DNA of 64,000 nt from Cesiribacter sp. SM1 (GTDB lineage Bacteria > Bacteroidota > Bacteroidia > Cytophagales > Cyclobacteriaceae). Below are positions 8,761 to 20,242 of this stretch, one piece after another (position 1 is the first letter of the stretch; each line of letters begins with the position of its first letter). Under the pieces are notes generated by a model. The model had not been told where the DNA came from. It saw only the letters and a program-made list of their open reading frames with translations, and ran no database searches. Position numbers and translations under genes: made by a program. Where the stretch lies: NCBI RefSeq assembly GCF_020178975.1, contig NZ_JAHXBU010000093.1, positions 186,001 through 250,000 of the forward strand. The letters run 5' to 3'.

Positions 8761-9715
8761 GATCGTTGTTCTTTAGGTGAAAAATATACTTTGAGTTGAT
8801 GCTCTGATGGAGAGGGAATGCCTACACATGGCACTATGGTCTGGAAGGATAGAAGTACATATTTTCCATGGCGGCAAAGGCAGCGTTTAAAAAGTAGGTG
8901 TGTGTCCCGGATGAACAATCCTGGTTTAGGGTGTGCGATTCAGCATACTTAAAACATGCTGCAAAAAAAGTCTGGCCTTCTACTGTTTATGAATGTAGTT
9001 CAGGTTAAATCCTAAACCACCTGATAAGGGGCTTTCTGTGCTGTGAACAGTTAAAAGTTAATGATTTAGTTGCTGAAGTTTACAGCATGTGAAACATTAT
9101 TTTTTCTAGAACTTAGGCTGATTCGGTAAAACAGCCTGTTTCTGACTGCTCATGGAGCATTCATTCATCAGCTTTTTTTTCCGTTGCCCTGCCATATTTT
9201 GATGCTTACATAAATAGGGCAGAAATTCCATTTAAAAGCTGTGACTTCCTGCCTCCAAAAGCATCTAATTAATAAGAAACACAGCTTGATCAACCTCTTT
9301 AGTGTAGCTGAACTGCATTTCATTACTGTCGCTGAAGGGTACTCAAGGGCTGTGAGATAACAGACATTCACAGGACGTCCGATGCCCTGAATTTTAAAGG
9401 GCCCCTTCTGCATTACTCCTGGATGCGGATGGTTTAGGAACACTAATCAAAAAAGATAAGACCGTTAGCGGGTGCTGCAAAGCTGAGGCATAAAGTATGC
9501 CTTACCAGAATTCCTGTGCTATAACAATAGCAGGAGCTTCTGCAGAACCTCAACATGCAGGTGATTTTCAACTATCGGTCTGTAACTCTTCGGGATTTTG
9601 CCTTTGTGCAGTAATGGCAAAATCCAGAAACGTGCTGATGCAGGGCAGAAGGTGCCGGAAAATCAGCTCCAAACTTATAAATCTGTTCTAACAAACCATT
9701 TAAAAATCTTAAATC
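8761..9715. other. 955-bp stretch without a convincing gene
   Basis: AT-rich with stop codons in all frames. Two frames of 60-90 codons (9168-9443 minus, 9497-9691 plus) have erratic composition rich in Cys, Lys and Trp, and no family resemblance, so they are not called. It contains only small symmetric elements, such as GGCATA-AAG-TATGCC at 9487-9501. It presumably holds the promoters of the two outward-facing genes. Confidence 0.6.
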
Positions 9716-10282
9716 ATGAAAAAAGTTAGCTTATCGCTGTTAGTTATATTGATGATAACTGGTACTGCCGTAGCGCAGCAAACAGCAAGTCAGAAACCTG
9801 TTTACCAGAAAGTAGAAGCGAGTGCTCCGCAGGCGGTGCTGGATGCCGTGGAAAGGCACAATAAGGGCTTTGAATTCAAGAGTAAAAAAAGAGCTGTGCT
9901 TGCTAAAAAATTAGAAACGAAAGAAAGCTATGTGGCCGATGTTAAAAGCAGGTCCCTGGACAAAAAATCACACGCTTTCAAGAGAACCCTGTACAAAGCC
10001 GATGGATCTGTTATTTCTTACAGGGAAGAACTGCTGAATCATGCCTTGCCCAAGCCTGTGCTTCGTACTATTGGCAAAGAGTACAATGGCTGGTTATTGG
10101 TGAGAACCAGGACCGTAACAGAAGAGCGGGGAGATGCGCGTAAAGTTTTTTATACTGCTGTGCTTAAGAATGGAAGTAAAAAAGAGCGCATAATGCTTAA
10201 TGAAACCGGGCAGATTGTGAAAAGCAAAAGAGAGCTGAAGGAAGATGCCAGGCGGACACCTAGAATAGTTGTGATGAAATGA
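9716..10282 (+). CDS. Secreted protein of unknown function
   Basis: 188 residues with a clear signal peptide (MKKVSLSLLVILMITGTAVAQ). The mature part is strongly basic and Lys-rich, with pattern elements such as PQAVLDAVERHNKGFEF and ADGSVISYREEL that recall the PepSY-like secreted proteins of Bacteroidota, but the match is too weak to name a family. It ends in VVMK and is followed by a long hairpin. Periplasmic or secreted location is likely; no catalytic motif seen. Confidence 0.7.
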   Translation: MKKVSLSLLVILMITGTAVAQQTASQKPVYQKVEASAPQAVLDAVERHNKGFEFKSKKRAVLAKKLETKESYVADVKSRSLDKKSHAFKRTLYKADGSVISYREELLNHALPKPVLRTIGKEYNGWLLVRTRTVTEERGDARKVFYTAVLKNGSKKERIMLNETGQIVKSKRELKEDARRTPRIVVMK

Positions 10283-10314
10283 TCCGGATAAAGAAGAGGA
10301 ACGGGACTTTCACT

Positions 10315-10355
10315 GAGCTCCGGAAAGGCTGCACTACTGCAGTTTTCCGGAGCTC
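10315..10355. terminator. Long perfect hairpin between convergent genes
   Basis: GAGCTCCGGAAA (10315-10326) pairs perfectly with 10344-10355. Inside the loop CTGCA (10329-10333) pairs with TGCAG (10338-10342), giving a nearly continuous 17-bp stem. No T-run follows on the plus strand (TATTGAG), so termination may be rho-assisted, or the element may be an mRNA 3' stabiliser. Confidence 0.6.
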
Positions 10356-10536
10356 TATTGAGTTGAGGTCTGGCGTTTAGTGGCGTATTTTAATCTCCCC
10401 AGGAGCAGGACTTTTTTTGTAACGCACATCAACGCCAGATTCAGCTGTATGTCCTGCAACCTTACTGGCAAATCATTTCAGGTTAAGCTGTTTTTATATA
10501 AGATATCAAACTGCAGCTATGTGATAACTTAGCTGC

Positions 10537-11103
10537 TCAGCTGCCGGTAGACTGGTCCAGCAGTTGTGCCAGCCTTTCTTTAGAGCGCTTCAGACGCATT
10601 TTAATGGCACTCGCAGAGAGGGAGTATATATCCTGAAGCTCTCTGATGGACTTATTTTTGCAGTACTTTGCAATGAGCAGGCTTTGATCTTCCTTGCTCA
10701 TCTGTTTAAGGTAAATACTTAAATTCTTCTCCAGCGAACCCAAAAGAAACTGTGTTTCCTGCTCAGGTTCGTCAATGCATATGTGCATTCCTTCCTCCAG
10801 CGAAACAGACTGATGTTGTTTTTCCTTTCTGAGGTGCTCCAGGCAGTGGTTGGTGGCTATGGAATAGAGCCAGGTAGAAAAGGAGGCCTGCAACTGGAAG
10901 AGCGGCAACTTTTCAATGGCTTTCAAAAGAACATCCTGCGCCAGGTCATCGGCTGTAGCCTTATCTTTTACAATAGACAAGCACCTGTAGGCAACCTTGG
11001 GATAGTAGCGTGTGTAAAGCTTGCTCAGAGAACTTTGGTCGCCCTGTACAGCAGCAGCTATCAGAACTCCTTCCTTTGTGGTATGGAGATTCTTGTTACT
11101 CAT
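10537..11103 (-). CDS. ECF-type RNA polymerase sigma factor
   Basis: 188 residues with the two-domain layout of extracytoplasmic-function sigma factors. Region 2 covers about residues 20-90 (LYTRYYPKVAYRCL, DDLAQDVLLKAIEKL, FSTWLYSIATNHCLEHLRKE). Region 4 covers about 125-180, with a helix-turn-helix ending SASAIKMRLKRSKERL. No anti-sigma (FecR-like) or TonB-receptor gene is adjacent, so the signal it responds to is not visible. It sits alone, facing a secreted protein gene. Confidence 0.93.
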   Translation of the reverse strand: MSNKNLHTTKEGVLIAAAVQGDQSSLSKLYTRYYPKVAYRCLSIVKDKATADDLAQDVLLKAIEKLPLFQLQASFSTWLYSIATNHCLEHLRKEKQHQSVSLEEGMHICIDEPEQETQFLLGSLEKNLSIYLKQMSKEDQSLLIAKYCKNKSIRELQDIYSLSASAIKMRLKRSKERLAQLLDQSTGS

Positions 11104-11699
11104 AAAAAATGCCGAGTTATGAGTGTGTGTTTAGCACTTGCTTTCTGCTTACTGTTAAACGTATAGGCAGAGGAGATAAAAAGAGTGGCAAGTGAGCCTC
11201 TGTGTATAAAAATAGTGCTCATAGTAGAACTGTATCCTAACAATCATGCTGCTAATATCAGCTTTACAGAATATTTCTACTTACCGTTTATGTAATTGTG
11301 CGCCAGGTTCTTGTAATAACAAAAGCAAAGTTTGCTGAGGATGCATGAGGTGGCCTGGGATCAGGCCTCAAAGCGGTGCCTAATATAGATTATTTCAATT
11401 TGACTTCTCTTGAGATTAGAACGCCCGGGGAGGCAATAAACTATATTGAGCTACTTAGCCCTGGGCACATACATACAGAAAAGTAAAGCACTGGCTTTCA
11501 AACTGCAGCGATGCCAGTCGTTGAATCAAATCCTGTACTTTTTCTACCATGTCTTTCTAAAGGTAATCAGTATAGCTTTTTTAGAACATCCTGCCCGATG
11601 GCTAACCTGTACTAGCTACAACGCTGTTTGAACTGCAATTTCAAATAAAGTTAACACCCAAAAGTCCACTCATTAAAAAGGGTAGCTTAACTTAGCCGC
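11104..11699. other. 596-bp intergenic stretch
   Basis: Lies between the divergent sigma factor and phosphodiesterase genes. It is AT-rich with short frames only. A 61-codon frame at 11446-11631 lacks a plausible start context and coding-like composition. I see no RNA gene, repeat or riboswitch here; it presumably contains the two divergent promoters. Confidence 0.6.
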
Positions 11700-12989
11700 A
11701 TGCAACATTTTGTGACTTTTATATTTTGTCTGCTGTGGGCTTTTTCTGCCTTTGCCCAGGCTGATACCACGCAGCGGGTTATTTACGGAAGAAAGAACAG
11801 TCATGTACAAGAAGAGAAGCCTTATGTCATCATGATTTCGGCAGATGGTTTCAGGCATGATTATGCTGAAAAGTATGGAGCTCATACTCTTTTAAGCCTT
11901 AGCGAACAGGGAGTACAGACCGAATCAATGATACCATCTTTCCCTTCTAAAACCTTTCCGAACCATTATACCCTTGTTACGGGGCTCTATCCGGCACATC
12001 ACGGGCTGGTAAGTAATAATTTTTATGACAGACAGCGGCAGGAGTTTTATTCCATTGCCCAAAGAGACAAGGTTCAGGATGGCAGCTGGTATGGTGGAGT
12101 TCCTCTGTGGGTTCTGGCAGAACAGCAACAAATGCTTACAGCAAGCTACTACTGGGTTGGTTCAGAAGCTGCAATCAAAGGCATACATCCTACCTACTAT
12201 TATAGATACAGCGATAAAATTCCAGTTGACCGGCGCATTCAAACGGTAGTTGACTGGCTTAATCTGCCAAAAGACCGCCGCCCTCATTTTATTTCCTTCT
12301 ACTTTCCGGAAGTAGATTATGCAGGACATCGATTCGGGCCAAATGCTAAAGAAACCAAAGATGCTGTTCTATATATAGATCACTGGACAAAAAAACTTAC
12401 CGAAGCAGTTGCCACAACAGGACTTCCCGTCAACTTTATTTTTGTATCAGACCATGGCATGACAGAAGTAGACACACAAAATACTTTAACTGTTCCCGTT
12501 GAGATTAACCCGTCAAAGTTCACTTTGGTAGAAGGCGATGTAATGGTAGAGCTTCATGCCAAAGACAAAAAAGATATTCGGAAGATGTATGAAGAGCTGA
12601 AGAAGAAGGAAGAAGGTTTTGTAACCTATTTGAAATCTGAGGTGCCGTATCACCTTCATTACGGAGCAAAGAACGATTCTCTGAACCGCATCGGAGATAT
12701 AGTGCTTTTAGCAAAGCATCCTAAGATCTTCAATTTTTCCGGCAACACACCCCTTCCCGGACACCACGGCTACGATCCTGTGGCTGTTAAAGACATGAAT
12801 ACAGTCTTTTATGCCTGGGGCCCGGCTTTTCGGCAAGCGCAGAAGATTGCTTCTTTCGAAAACATTCATGTTTATTCTTTGGTGACAAAACTGCTTGGCC
12901 TGCCTTTTTCTCATCATATAGACGGTACCTCCAGACTTGCAGAACTCATACTGAAGCAAGAAGAAAATAAACTTCAGAAGCAGGAATAA
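11700..12989 (+). CDS. Secreted nucleotide pyrophosphatase/phosphodiesterase (NPP) family protein
   Basis: 429 residues with a signal peptide (cleaved after about AFAQ, residue 20). The alkaline-phosphatase-superfamily NPP motifs are all visible. Asp49 is in ISADGFRHDY. The Thr nucleophile is in SKTFPNHYTLVTG (Thr85), followed by GLYPAHHGLVSN. Further metal ligands are in FPEVDYAGHRFGP (Asp/His), in VSDHGM and in PGHHGYDP. In this family a pair of zinc ions activates Thr to cleave phosphodiester or pyrophosphate bonds of nucleotides. Likely periplasmic nucleotide or phospholipid head-group scavenging. Full family length; not in an obvious operon. Confidence 0.92.
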   Translation: MQHFVTFIFCLLWAFSAFAQADTTQRVIYGRKNSHVQEEKPYVIMISADGFRHDYAEKYGAHTLLSLSEQGVQTESMIPSFPSKTFPNHYTLVTGLYPAHHGLVSNNFYDRQRQEFYSIAQRDKVQDGSWYGGVPLWVLAEQQQMLTASYYWVGSEAAIKGIHPTYYYRYSDKIPVDRRIQTVVDWLNLPKDRRPHFISFYFPEVDYAGHRFGPNAKETKDAVLYIDHWTKKLTEAVATTGLPVNFIFVSDHGMTEVDTQNTLTVPVEINPSKFTLVEGDVMVELHAKDKKDIRKMYEELKKKEEGFVTYLKSEVPYHLHYGAKNDSLNRIGDIVLLAKHPKIFNFSGNTPLPGHHGYDPVAVKDMNTVFYAWGPAFRQAQKIASFENIHVYSLVTKLLGLPFSHHIDGTSRLAELILKQEENKLQKQE

Positions 12990-13202
12990 ATCTTTATTAA
13001 CAGAAACCAGAAGCAGGGCTGGCCTGCTTAAGTTTGATCTCTTTCTGAAGACAACATGAGCTGTGCTGGCTATTGGCGAGCATACAGCTGGCTTTCATCA
13101 CATTCCTTTAAAGGAAAATTCTCAAGACAAACAGCCCAATTTTCCATTCTTCTTGCAAAATTATTACCTGAATTTATATAGATTTTATATATGTAAATAT
13201 AA

Positions 13203-15593
<2,391 letters not shown>

Positions 15594-15601
15594 AATGAAT
15601 T

Positions 15602-15641
15602 AAACTTTTGATACAGTCAGAAGAGGCTGTATCAAAAGTTT
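15602..15641 (+). terminator. Terminator of katG
   Basis: Perfect 15-bp inverted repeat: AAACTTTTGATACAG (15602-15616) and its complement (15627-15641), loop of 10 nt, 8 bp after the katG stop. T-rich sequence follows. Confidence 0.85.
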
Positions 15642-16052
15642 GATATTAATTTTTGATAGCAGATATGCTTTTGCATTTACTTCCAATGTTTTAAACAAAG
15701 AAGAATCAGATACTGTGTTAACAGCTTTAAAAAGGCGATAAATTAAATATTTGTCGCCTTTTTTCTTTTGATGAAAAGAAAATCCTGTTGCCAGTCAAGT
15801 CGCTTGTTCCATGAAAACTGGACAGCCTATTCCGGAGAATCTCAACCACGATCAGCTTTGGCTTAATGAACGCCTCTACGAAGCAGCATGATTTTATTGA
15901 TAATGGCTAAGGGTGTATTTTAAATTCCGCATAAATTCCTCCCTCTAGGGCAACTTTAGGATCAATCGGTAAATCTACGCCTGATGCTACCCCCTCCCCA
16001 ACTTTTCAGTTTGATCCGGGACTGCTAGAAAAAATCAGAAATAAACAACAAA
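15642..16052. other. Intergenic stretch with gene scraps, left of the island
   Basis: No intact gene. A short plus-strand frame ending at 15738 reads NVLNKEESDTVLTALKRR before its stop and looks like the tail of a lost gene; a terminator follows it at 15729-15763. Another 26-codon frame at 15811-15891 (ending DQLWLNERLYEAA) also looks like coding remnant. Both are too short to identify. Confidence 0.4.
15729..15763 (+). terminator. Rho-independent terminator
   Basis: AAAAGGCGA pairs with TCGCCTTTT across a loop of about 15 nt, followed by TTTCTTTT. It overlaps the end of a coding scrap, so it is probably the surviving terminator of a lost gene. Confidence 0.7.
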
Positions 16053-16082
16053 AAAGCCCTTCAGTTTTACCTAAAGGGCTTT
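16053..16082 (-). terminator. Displaced native terminator of tRNA-fMet
   Basis: AAAGCCCTT (16053-16061) pairs with AAGGGCTTT (16074-16082). Read on the minus strand the hairpin is followed by TTTTTTGTTG, so it terminates minus-strand transcripts. It sits just outside the left attachment repeat, exactly where the terminator of the minus-strand initiator tRNA gene would lie if the island were absent. Inference: island insertion moved it about 18.5 kb from its gene. Confidence 0.65.
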
Positions 16083-16099
16083 ACTAGTAGCGGGAGCAG
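16082..16099. repeat. Left attachment site of the island (18-bp direct repeat)
   Basis: TACTAGTAGCGGGAGCAG occurs identically here and at 34540-34557. The right copy covers the last 12 nt of the tRNA-fMet gene plus 6 nt beyond; this left copy is the displaced tRNA 3' end. It is followed after 192 bp by the integrase gene, the usual arrangement for a tRNA-targeted integrative element. Confidence 0.88.
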
Positions 16100-16120
16100 A
16101 ACTATTACCTATCTATACTG

Positions 16121-16203
16121 CCCGAACATATCCTTACCTAGAATAGTCATTTAAGCTCTGTATAGCCACTTTTCACTATTACCTGAACATGGCTTGTTCG
16201 GGT
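16121..16203. promoter_or_regulatory. Inverted repeat sites between att and integrase
   Basis: CCCGAACA at 16121-16128 recurs as the arms of an imperfect palindrome, ACCTGAACA (16181-16189) and TGTTCGGGT (16195-16203), separated by 5 nt. The position between attachment site and integrase suits recombination-directionality-factor or repressor binding. No protein is assigned. Confidence 0.4.
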
Positions 16204-16217
16204 ATCTAAAGAAAATC

Positions 16218-16238
16218 TATAAACGGTTTTATAAACGC
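16218..16238. repeat. Left pair of TATAAACG(G/C) repeats (candidate integrase arm sites)
   Basis: TATAAACGG at 16218 and TATAAACGC at 16230, in direct orientation and 12 bp apart. An equivalent pair, with the same 12-bp spacing but with G and C versions in swapped order, occurs near the right end at 34469 and 34481. Paired 9-bp sites near both ends of an element fit arm-type binding by a tyrosine integrase. Confidence 0.5.
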
Positions 16239-16291
16239 TTTTTATTTTTGTAAATTAAGGTAAGGATTTCTAACACCTTGATTTACAAGCC

Positions 16292-17554
16292 ATGGCAACC
16301 GTAAATTTTTACCTCAGAGACCCCAAAGCAAAAAACAAATCCGCCATTTTGTTGCAGTTCAATGCAGGCAAGCCTATCCTGCTTTCTACCGGCAGAAGCA
16401 TTCCCCCAAAATATTGGAGATCTAATAAGCAGGAAGTACATGGAAGCTATCCCGGAGGCGTGGACATTAACCTGTACCTGGCCGGGCTACGCAAGAGCTG
16501 TCTAAATGCCTATGAGTGCATGTTGGAATCGAGTAATCTAGTAAGTATCTCCGATATCGAGGCAAAACTCAAGGATGTGATTAATGGGAAAAAGCCTACT
16601 GCAGTGCCGGACCTGCTCACCAACTATGATGAGTTTCTAAAAGAAAAGGCGAGCCAGCTAAAGCCGCTGACGGTAAAAAAATACAACACACTGCGAAAGC
16701 TACTGGTAGCATATGCTGATGAGCATAATTTAAAGTTAACACTTGACCAGATCAATCGTAAGTTTGACCTGGCATTCCGGCACTACCTAACAGAAGAAAA
16801 GAAGCAGTCTAATAACACTGTTAGCAAGTATTACGACTGCTTAAAGGTATTTATGGCCTGGGCGCGAAAGCAGGGCTTACATGCGGGGACAGATTACAAG
16901 GAGTTTGCTGCACCGCGCTCCAAGAAAGATGTTATTTTCCTGACAGAGCCAGAGCTTATGCTGCTATATAATAAGGAGGAGCTGTCGGAGCGTCTGGTAA
17001 AGATTAGGGATACTTTCTGTTTTCAGTGTTTTACAGGCCAGCGTTTCAGCGATGTTTGCGCCCTAAAGTGGTCTGATATAAAGGAAACACCGGATGGGCA
17101 GGAGTGGCACCTATACCAGATCAAAGGAAATAAGCCAAAGAAGGTGGTGGTACCTCTTATGCCACCGGCAATGGTACTACTGGAGCGGTACCGCAACAAT
17201 ACTTCGTCATCTAATCAGAAGGTGTTTCCTACTATTAGCAATGTCAAAACTAACGAATACATAAAGGAGCTTTGTGAAAAAGCAGGTATCAAGGAAATCA
17301 CGACGACAGTGCATTACAGCGGCAAACAACGTAAGACCAGAACTGAACCGAAACACAAGTTCATCAGTACTCATACAGCCCGTCGCACCTTTGTAACACT
17401 TTCCTTGGAAAAGGGTATGAATCCAGAAACTATTATGGAAGTCACCGGCCATGAAGACTACCGTACAATGAAACAATACCTAAAGATAACCGATAAGCTG
17501 AAACGAGCAGAGATGAATAAGGCATGGAACACATATACTTCAACTGAATCATGA
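16292..17554 (+). CDS. Tyrosine site-specific integrase of the island
   Basis: 420 residues. N-terminal arm-binding region (MATVNFYLRDPKAKNKSAIL) typical of Bacteroidota integrases, SAM-like core-binding domain at about 105-200, and catalytic domain at about 215-410. Catalytic residues seen: Arg in FTGQRFSDVCALKW, a candidate Lys in the following beta-hairpin (QIKGNKPKKVV), His-x-x-Arg in HTARRTFVT, His in VTGHEDYRT, and the nucleophilic Tyr in MKQYLKI. It should insert the island into the 3' end of tRNA-fMet. Start ATG is 192 bp from the left repeat; the stop overlaps the next gene by 4 bp (ATGA). Confidence 0.95.
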   Translation: MATVNFYLRDPKAKNKSAILLQFNAGKPILLSTGRSIPPKYWRSNKQEVHGSYPGGVDINLYLAGLRKSCLNAYECMLESSNLVSISDIEAKLKDVINGKKPTAVPDLLTNYDEFLKEKASQLKPLTVKKYNTLRKLLVAYADEHNLKLTLDQINRKFDLAFRHYLTEEKKQSNNTVSKYYDCLKVFMAWARKQGLHAGTDYKEFAAPRSKKDVIFLTEPELMLLYNKEELSERLVKIRDTFCFQCFTGQRFSDVCALKWSDIKETPDGQEWHLYQIKGNKPKKVVVPLMPPAMVLLERYRNNTSSSNQKVFPTISNVKTNEYIKELCEKAGIKEITTTVHYSGKQRKTRTEPKHKFISTHTARRTFVTLSLEKGMNPETIMEVTGHEDYRTMKQYLKITDKLKRAEMNKAWNTYTSTES

Positions 17555-18378
17555 TTAAATATGAAAGATTGCAAGAGCTAAAGGCAGACTATTTATTAAC
17601 AGCAAATACTTTCGATGCCTACTTCAGTGGCCAAGATCACTTGTATGAAAATTTGAAGGTTGCTTCCCATTCGAAATTTCTAGAAGCCTTTAGTATCGAG
17701 TTTTGGGAAAATGTTCACAACATTAATCTAAATATTAACAGCTACTTACCAGAGATTTATTACAATGGCATAGCGTATCCATATTCACTCTTACAGAACA
17801 TTCATGAAAGATATAAGGAGAAGATTGCAAAAGTCCGGAATAAGAGATGGTTGTTAATTGAACACATGGCCCCTTTAGCTGTGGTTGCTGAAGAGATTAT
17901 AGGTGTTGCCCGAGGAAGAGGAATCTATCTAACTCCATTACGTAATATTAAAAGAAGTGATTATGATCTCATAGGAATATACAAAGCTCTAACTATTCAG
18001 AATGTGCTTCAAAATTCAAATAGCCAAGGCAATTCTGAGGATTTAAAATTTACTAGTTATTTATCAGAAGATGGAAAGAAAGCCTACCCGATAATCAAGA
18101 AACTGTACAAAGGGGTAAGGCCTAGGATAATGGCACAGGCTCTTTATGCTATGAAGGATCTTGGATTATTAGATATTGAATTATCAACCCTTCACAATCA
18201 AACGGAATTCACCAATAGTATCTGCAGTAGCTTTGGTAAAATGTCACGACAAAGCTTATTTGAACAGTTAGGGAAGTATGGTGCTCCAACAAAAGAAGAG
18301 GAGCTGAAAATTCAGAAACAAAAAGAGAGAATCAAATCAGATGTAGAAAATTCAAATCCTACACTTTTCCTACCGTAG
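17551..18378 (+). CDS. Unknown island protein co-transcribed with the integrase
   Basis: 275 residues, translationally coupled to the integrase (4-bp overlap). No signal peptide or membrane segment. Mostly helical composition with a basic middle (RYKEKIAKVRNKRWLL) and a charged C-terminal coil (KEEELKIQKQKERIKSD). The segment GVRPRIMAQALYAMKDLGLL resembles a winged-helix-like region. I do not recognise the family. Position right after an integrase suggests a role in excision, regulation or element maintenance, but that is only context. Confidence 0.8.
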   Translation: MIKYERLQELKADYLLTANTFDAYFSGQDHLYENLKVASHSKFLEAFSIEFWENVHNINLNINSYLPEIYYNGIAYPYSLLQNIHERYKEKIAKVRNKRWLLIEHMAPLAVVAEEIIGVARGRGIYLTPLRNIKRSDYDLIGIYKALTIQNVLQNSNSQGNSEDLKFTSYLSEDGKKAYPIIKKLYKGVRPRIMAQALYAMKDLGLLDIELSTLHNQTEFTNSICSSFGKMSRQSLFEQLGKYGAPTKEEELKIQKQKERIKSDVENSNPTLFLP

Positions 18379-18417
18379 GTTAATTGTCGGGTTTGCAGGT
18401 TTTTTCCTCCACTAATT

Positions 18418-18441
18418 GGCTATATAATTTAATCTATAGCC
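18418..18441. promoter_or_regulatory. Palindrome directly before the HTH gene
   Basis: GGCTATA (18418-18424) and TATAGCC (18435-18441) form a perfect 7-bp inverted repeat with an AT-rich 10-nt centre, ending one base before the ATG at 18442. This suits an operator for the HTH protein itself or a small hairpin limiting its translation. Confidence 0.4.
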
Positions 18442-18726
18442 ATGTTAGATAATCCATTTGCAGTATTAGAAAGGAGGCTTAATCGCATTGAAAGCCTCAT
18501 TACCTCATTAGGGCAAGAACTGCAGAGCCAGCAAAAAGAAGAGGTATTAGAAGTTGAAGATGTGTGTCGAATGTTTGGAGTATCCCGCACCACGGTTTAT
18601 GAATGGCGGCGCTCTGGCAAAGTCCCTAGTTATCATCGAGGCCGTAGGGTATATTTTAAAAAGTCGGAACTGCTGCGCTTCAGGAAGGACGAAATAGAGG
18701 CGCAAGAAAAAGGGGGTGAGATATGA
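18442..18726 (+). CDS. Excisionase-like helix-turn-helix protein
   Basis: 94 residues: an N-terminal coiled segment (RRLNRIESLITSLGQEL), then a MerR/excisionase-type DNA-binding domain at about 37-80 (VCRMFGVSRTTVYEWRRSG, then the wing GRRVYFKKSELLRF). This HTH_17/AlpA-like layout is standard for small regulators or excisionases of Bacteroidota islands. Its stop overlaps the primase-helicase start by 4 bp, so the two are coupled; it may regulate replication or excision of the island. Confidence 0.88.
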   Translation: MLDNPFAVLERRLNRIESLITSLGQELQSQQKEEVLEVEDVCRMFGVSRTTVYEWRRSGKVPSYHRGRRVYFKKSELLRFRKDEIEAQEKGGEI

Positions 18727-20237
18727 ACCACCATATCCATGCCCCCATCAATTCCTCTGGTAGTCCTACTAAAGATAACAAAATCCAGCCAAATTTTGAA
18801 GCATCTGATAAGATGCTGGAACAGTTGAGAAGTTTAGCAGACTTGGCGGGAAAAGACCAGCCAACGAGGCATGAGGAGCTGCTTGAGACGTTGCTTCAGC
18901 AGATAGAGCCTATTGATTTCAGAGACGTTGCTGGCCTTGGAGAAGAGGATAAAATAACCAGAAAGCATTACCAGGTAATTACCATCGAGCAAATCCTCAA
19001 ACTGGCAGCAAAGAGTAGCTGGGGACTTTGCCGGCACAACGAAGCGGTGTACCTCTACAATGGATGCTACTGGAGTATGATTGAAGAGGAGCTGCTAAAA
19101 AGCTTTCTGGGAAAGGCTGGTGAGAAAATGGGCATGGATAAATTTCAGGCCCGGCATTATATGGAAAAGGATGCTTTGGTAAAGCAATTTTTTGCCTCGG
19201 CCTATTTGCCAGCCCCTCTTATTTCAGATGGCAAGGTTTTAGTGAATCTCCAGAACGGCACCTACGAAATTACAGCGGAAGGTAACAAATTGCGGCCTTT
19301 TGCAGCAGCTGACTTCCTGATATATCAACTGCCCTTTGCCTATAACTCGTCAGCTAAAGCTCCCAAGTTTCAAGCATATATGGACCAGGTTCTGCCTGAT
19401 AAGGCCTTACAGGATATTCTTGCAGAATTTCTGGGATATGTGTTTATCCCGACGGGTGTTCTCAAGCTGGAGAAGGTACTTCTGCTCTATGGAAGCGGAG
19501 CCAATGGCAAGTCTGTCTTTTTTGAAATTGTCAGTGCCCTGCTTGGTGATGAGAATATCTCAAGTTATTCATTACAAAGCCTGACGAATGATAATGGCTA
19601 CTTTAGAGCAAAGCTAGCAAATAAGCTGGTAAACTACGCCAGTGAAATTAATGGAAAGCTGGAGACCAGTATCTTCAAACAATTGGCATCTGGTGAGCCT
19701 GTAGAGGCTCGTCTGCCCTATGGCCAGCCATTTATGCTCACCAGGTATGCAAAGCTGGTATTTAATTGCAATGAACTGCCCAAGGAGGTGGAGCATACCA
19801 ATGCTTTCTATCGTAGGTTTCTGATAATCCCCTTTGAAGCAACCATACCAGAGGCAGAGCAGGACAAGGACCTGGCGAAGAAGATAATTGAGGACGAACT
19901 ATCGGGCGTTTTTAACTGGGCACTCAAGGGCCTGCAGCGCTTGCTTACCAATAAAACATTCACCCATAGCGATGTTGTGGTTCGGCAATTAGCAGACTAC
20001 CGGAAGCAGGGCGACAGTGTTCAAATGTTTCTGGAGGAGCAGCAGTATGTTAAAAGCTCGTCATCTTATACGCTCATCAAAGGATTATATGCCGAGTATA
20101 GGCAGTACTGTGTTGAAGATGGCTATCATCCAGTCAGCAAAGTTAATTTCCGTAAGAGGCTTGAAAGCGCAGGGATATCTGTAAACAAGCATAATGTTGG
20201 CAATGTAGCCTACCTGGAAATAGCTAGGAATAAGTAA
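18723..20237 (+). CDS. P4/D5-type primase-helicase of the island
   Basis: 504 residues. Central and C-terminal parts match the phage/plasmid primase P4-family helicase. There is a D5-N-like region at about 150-250 and an SF3 helicase core with Walker A (YGSGANGKSVFFE, about residue 260), Walker B-like and sensor segments (KLVFNCNELP, about 345). The C-terminal winged-helix region shows VNFRKRLESAGI. No N-terminal primase zinc finger is seen here; the next gene supplies a zinc-finger/Toprim-like protein, so priming and unwinding may be split. It would drive replication of the excised island. Coupled to the HTH gene by a 4-bp overlap. Confidence 0.93.
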   Translation: MNHHIHAPINSSGSPTKDNKIQPNFEASDKMLEQLRSLADLAGKDQPTRHEELLETLLQQIEPIDFRDVAGLGEEDKITRKHYQVITIEQILKLAAKSSWGLCRHNEAVYLYNGCYWSMIEEELLKSFLGKAGEKMGMDKFQARHYMEKDALVKQFFASAYLPAPLISDGKVLVNLQNGTYEITAEGNKLRPFAAADFLIYQLPFAYNSSAKAPKFQAYMDQVLPDKALQDILAEFLGYVFIPTGVLKLEKVLLLYGSGANGKSVFFEIVSALLGDENISSYSLQSLTNDNGYFRAKLANKLVNYASEINGKLETSIFKQLASGEPVEARLPYGQPFMLTRYAKLVFNCNELPKEVEHTNAFYRRFLIIPFEATIPEAEQDKDLAKKIIEDELSGVFNWALKGLQRLLTNKTFTHSDVVVRQLADYRKQGDSVQMFLEEQQYVKSSSSYTLIKGLYAEYRQYCVEDGYHPVSKVNFRKRLESAGISVNKHNVGNVAYLEIARNK

Positions 20238-20242
20238 TGCTT

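Noticed and set aside
9168-9443. 91-codon minus-strand frame
   Set aside because: Cys, Trp and Lys-rich composition without domain pattern, no neighbouring gene context, no plausible initiation region; looks like random open sequence.
9497-9691. 64-codon plus-strand frame before the secreted protein gene
   Set aside because: Composition unlike neighbouring genes and no recognisable family; probably leader sequence of the downstream gene.
11446-11631. 61-codon frame between sigma factor and phosphodiesterase
   Set aside because: Isolated, no family, erratic composition.
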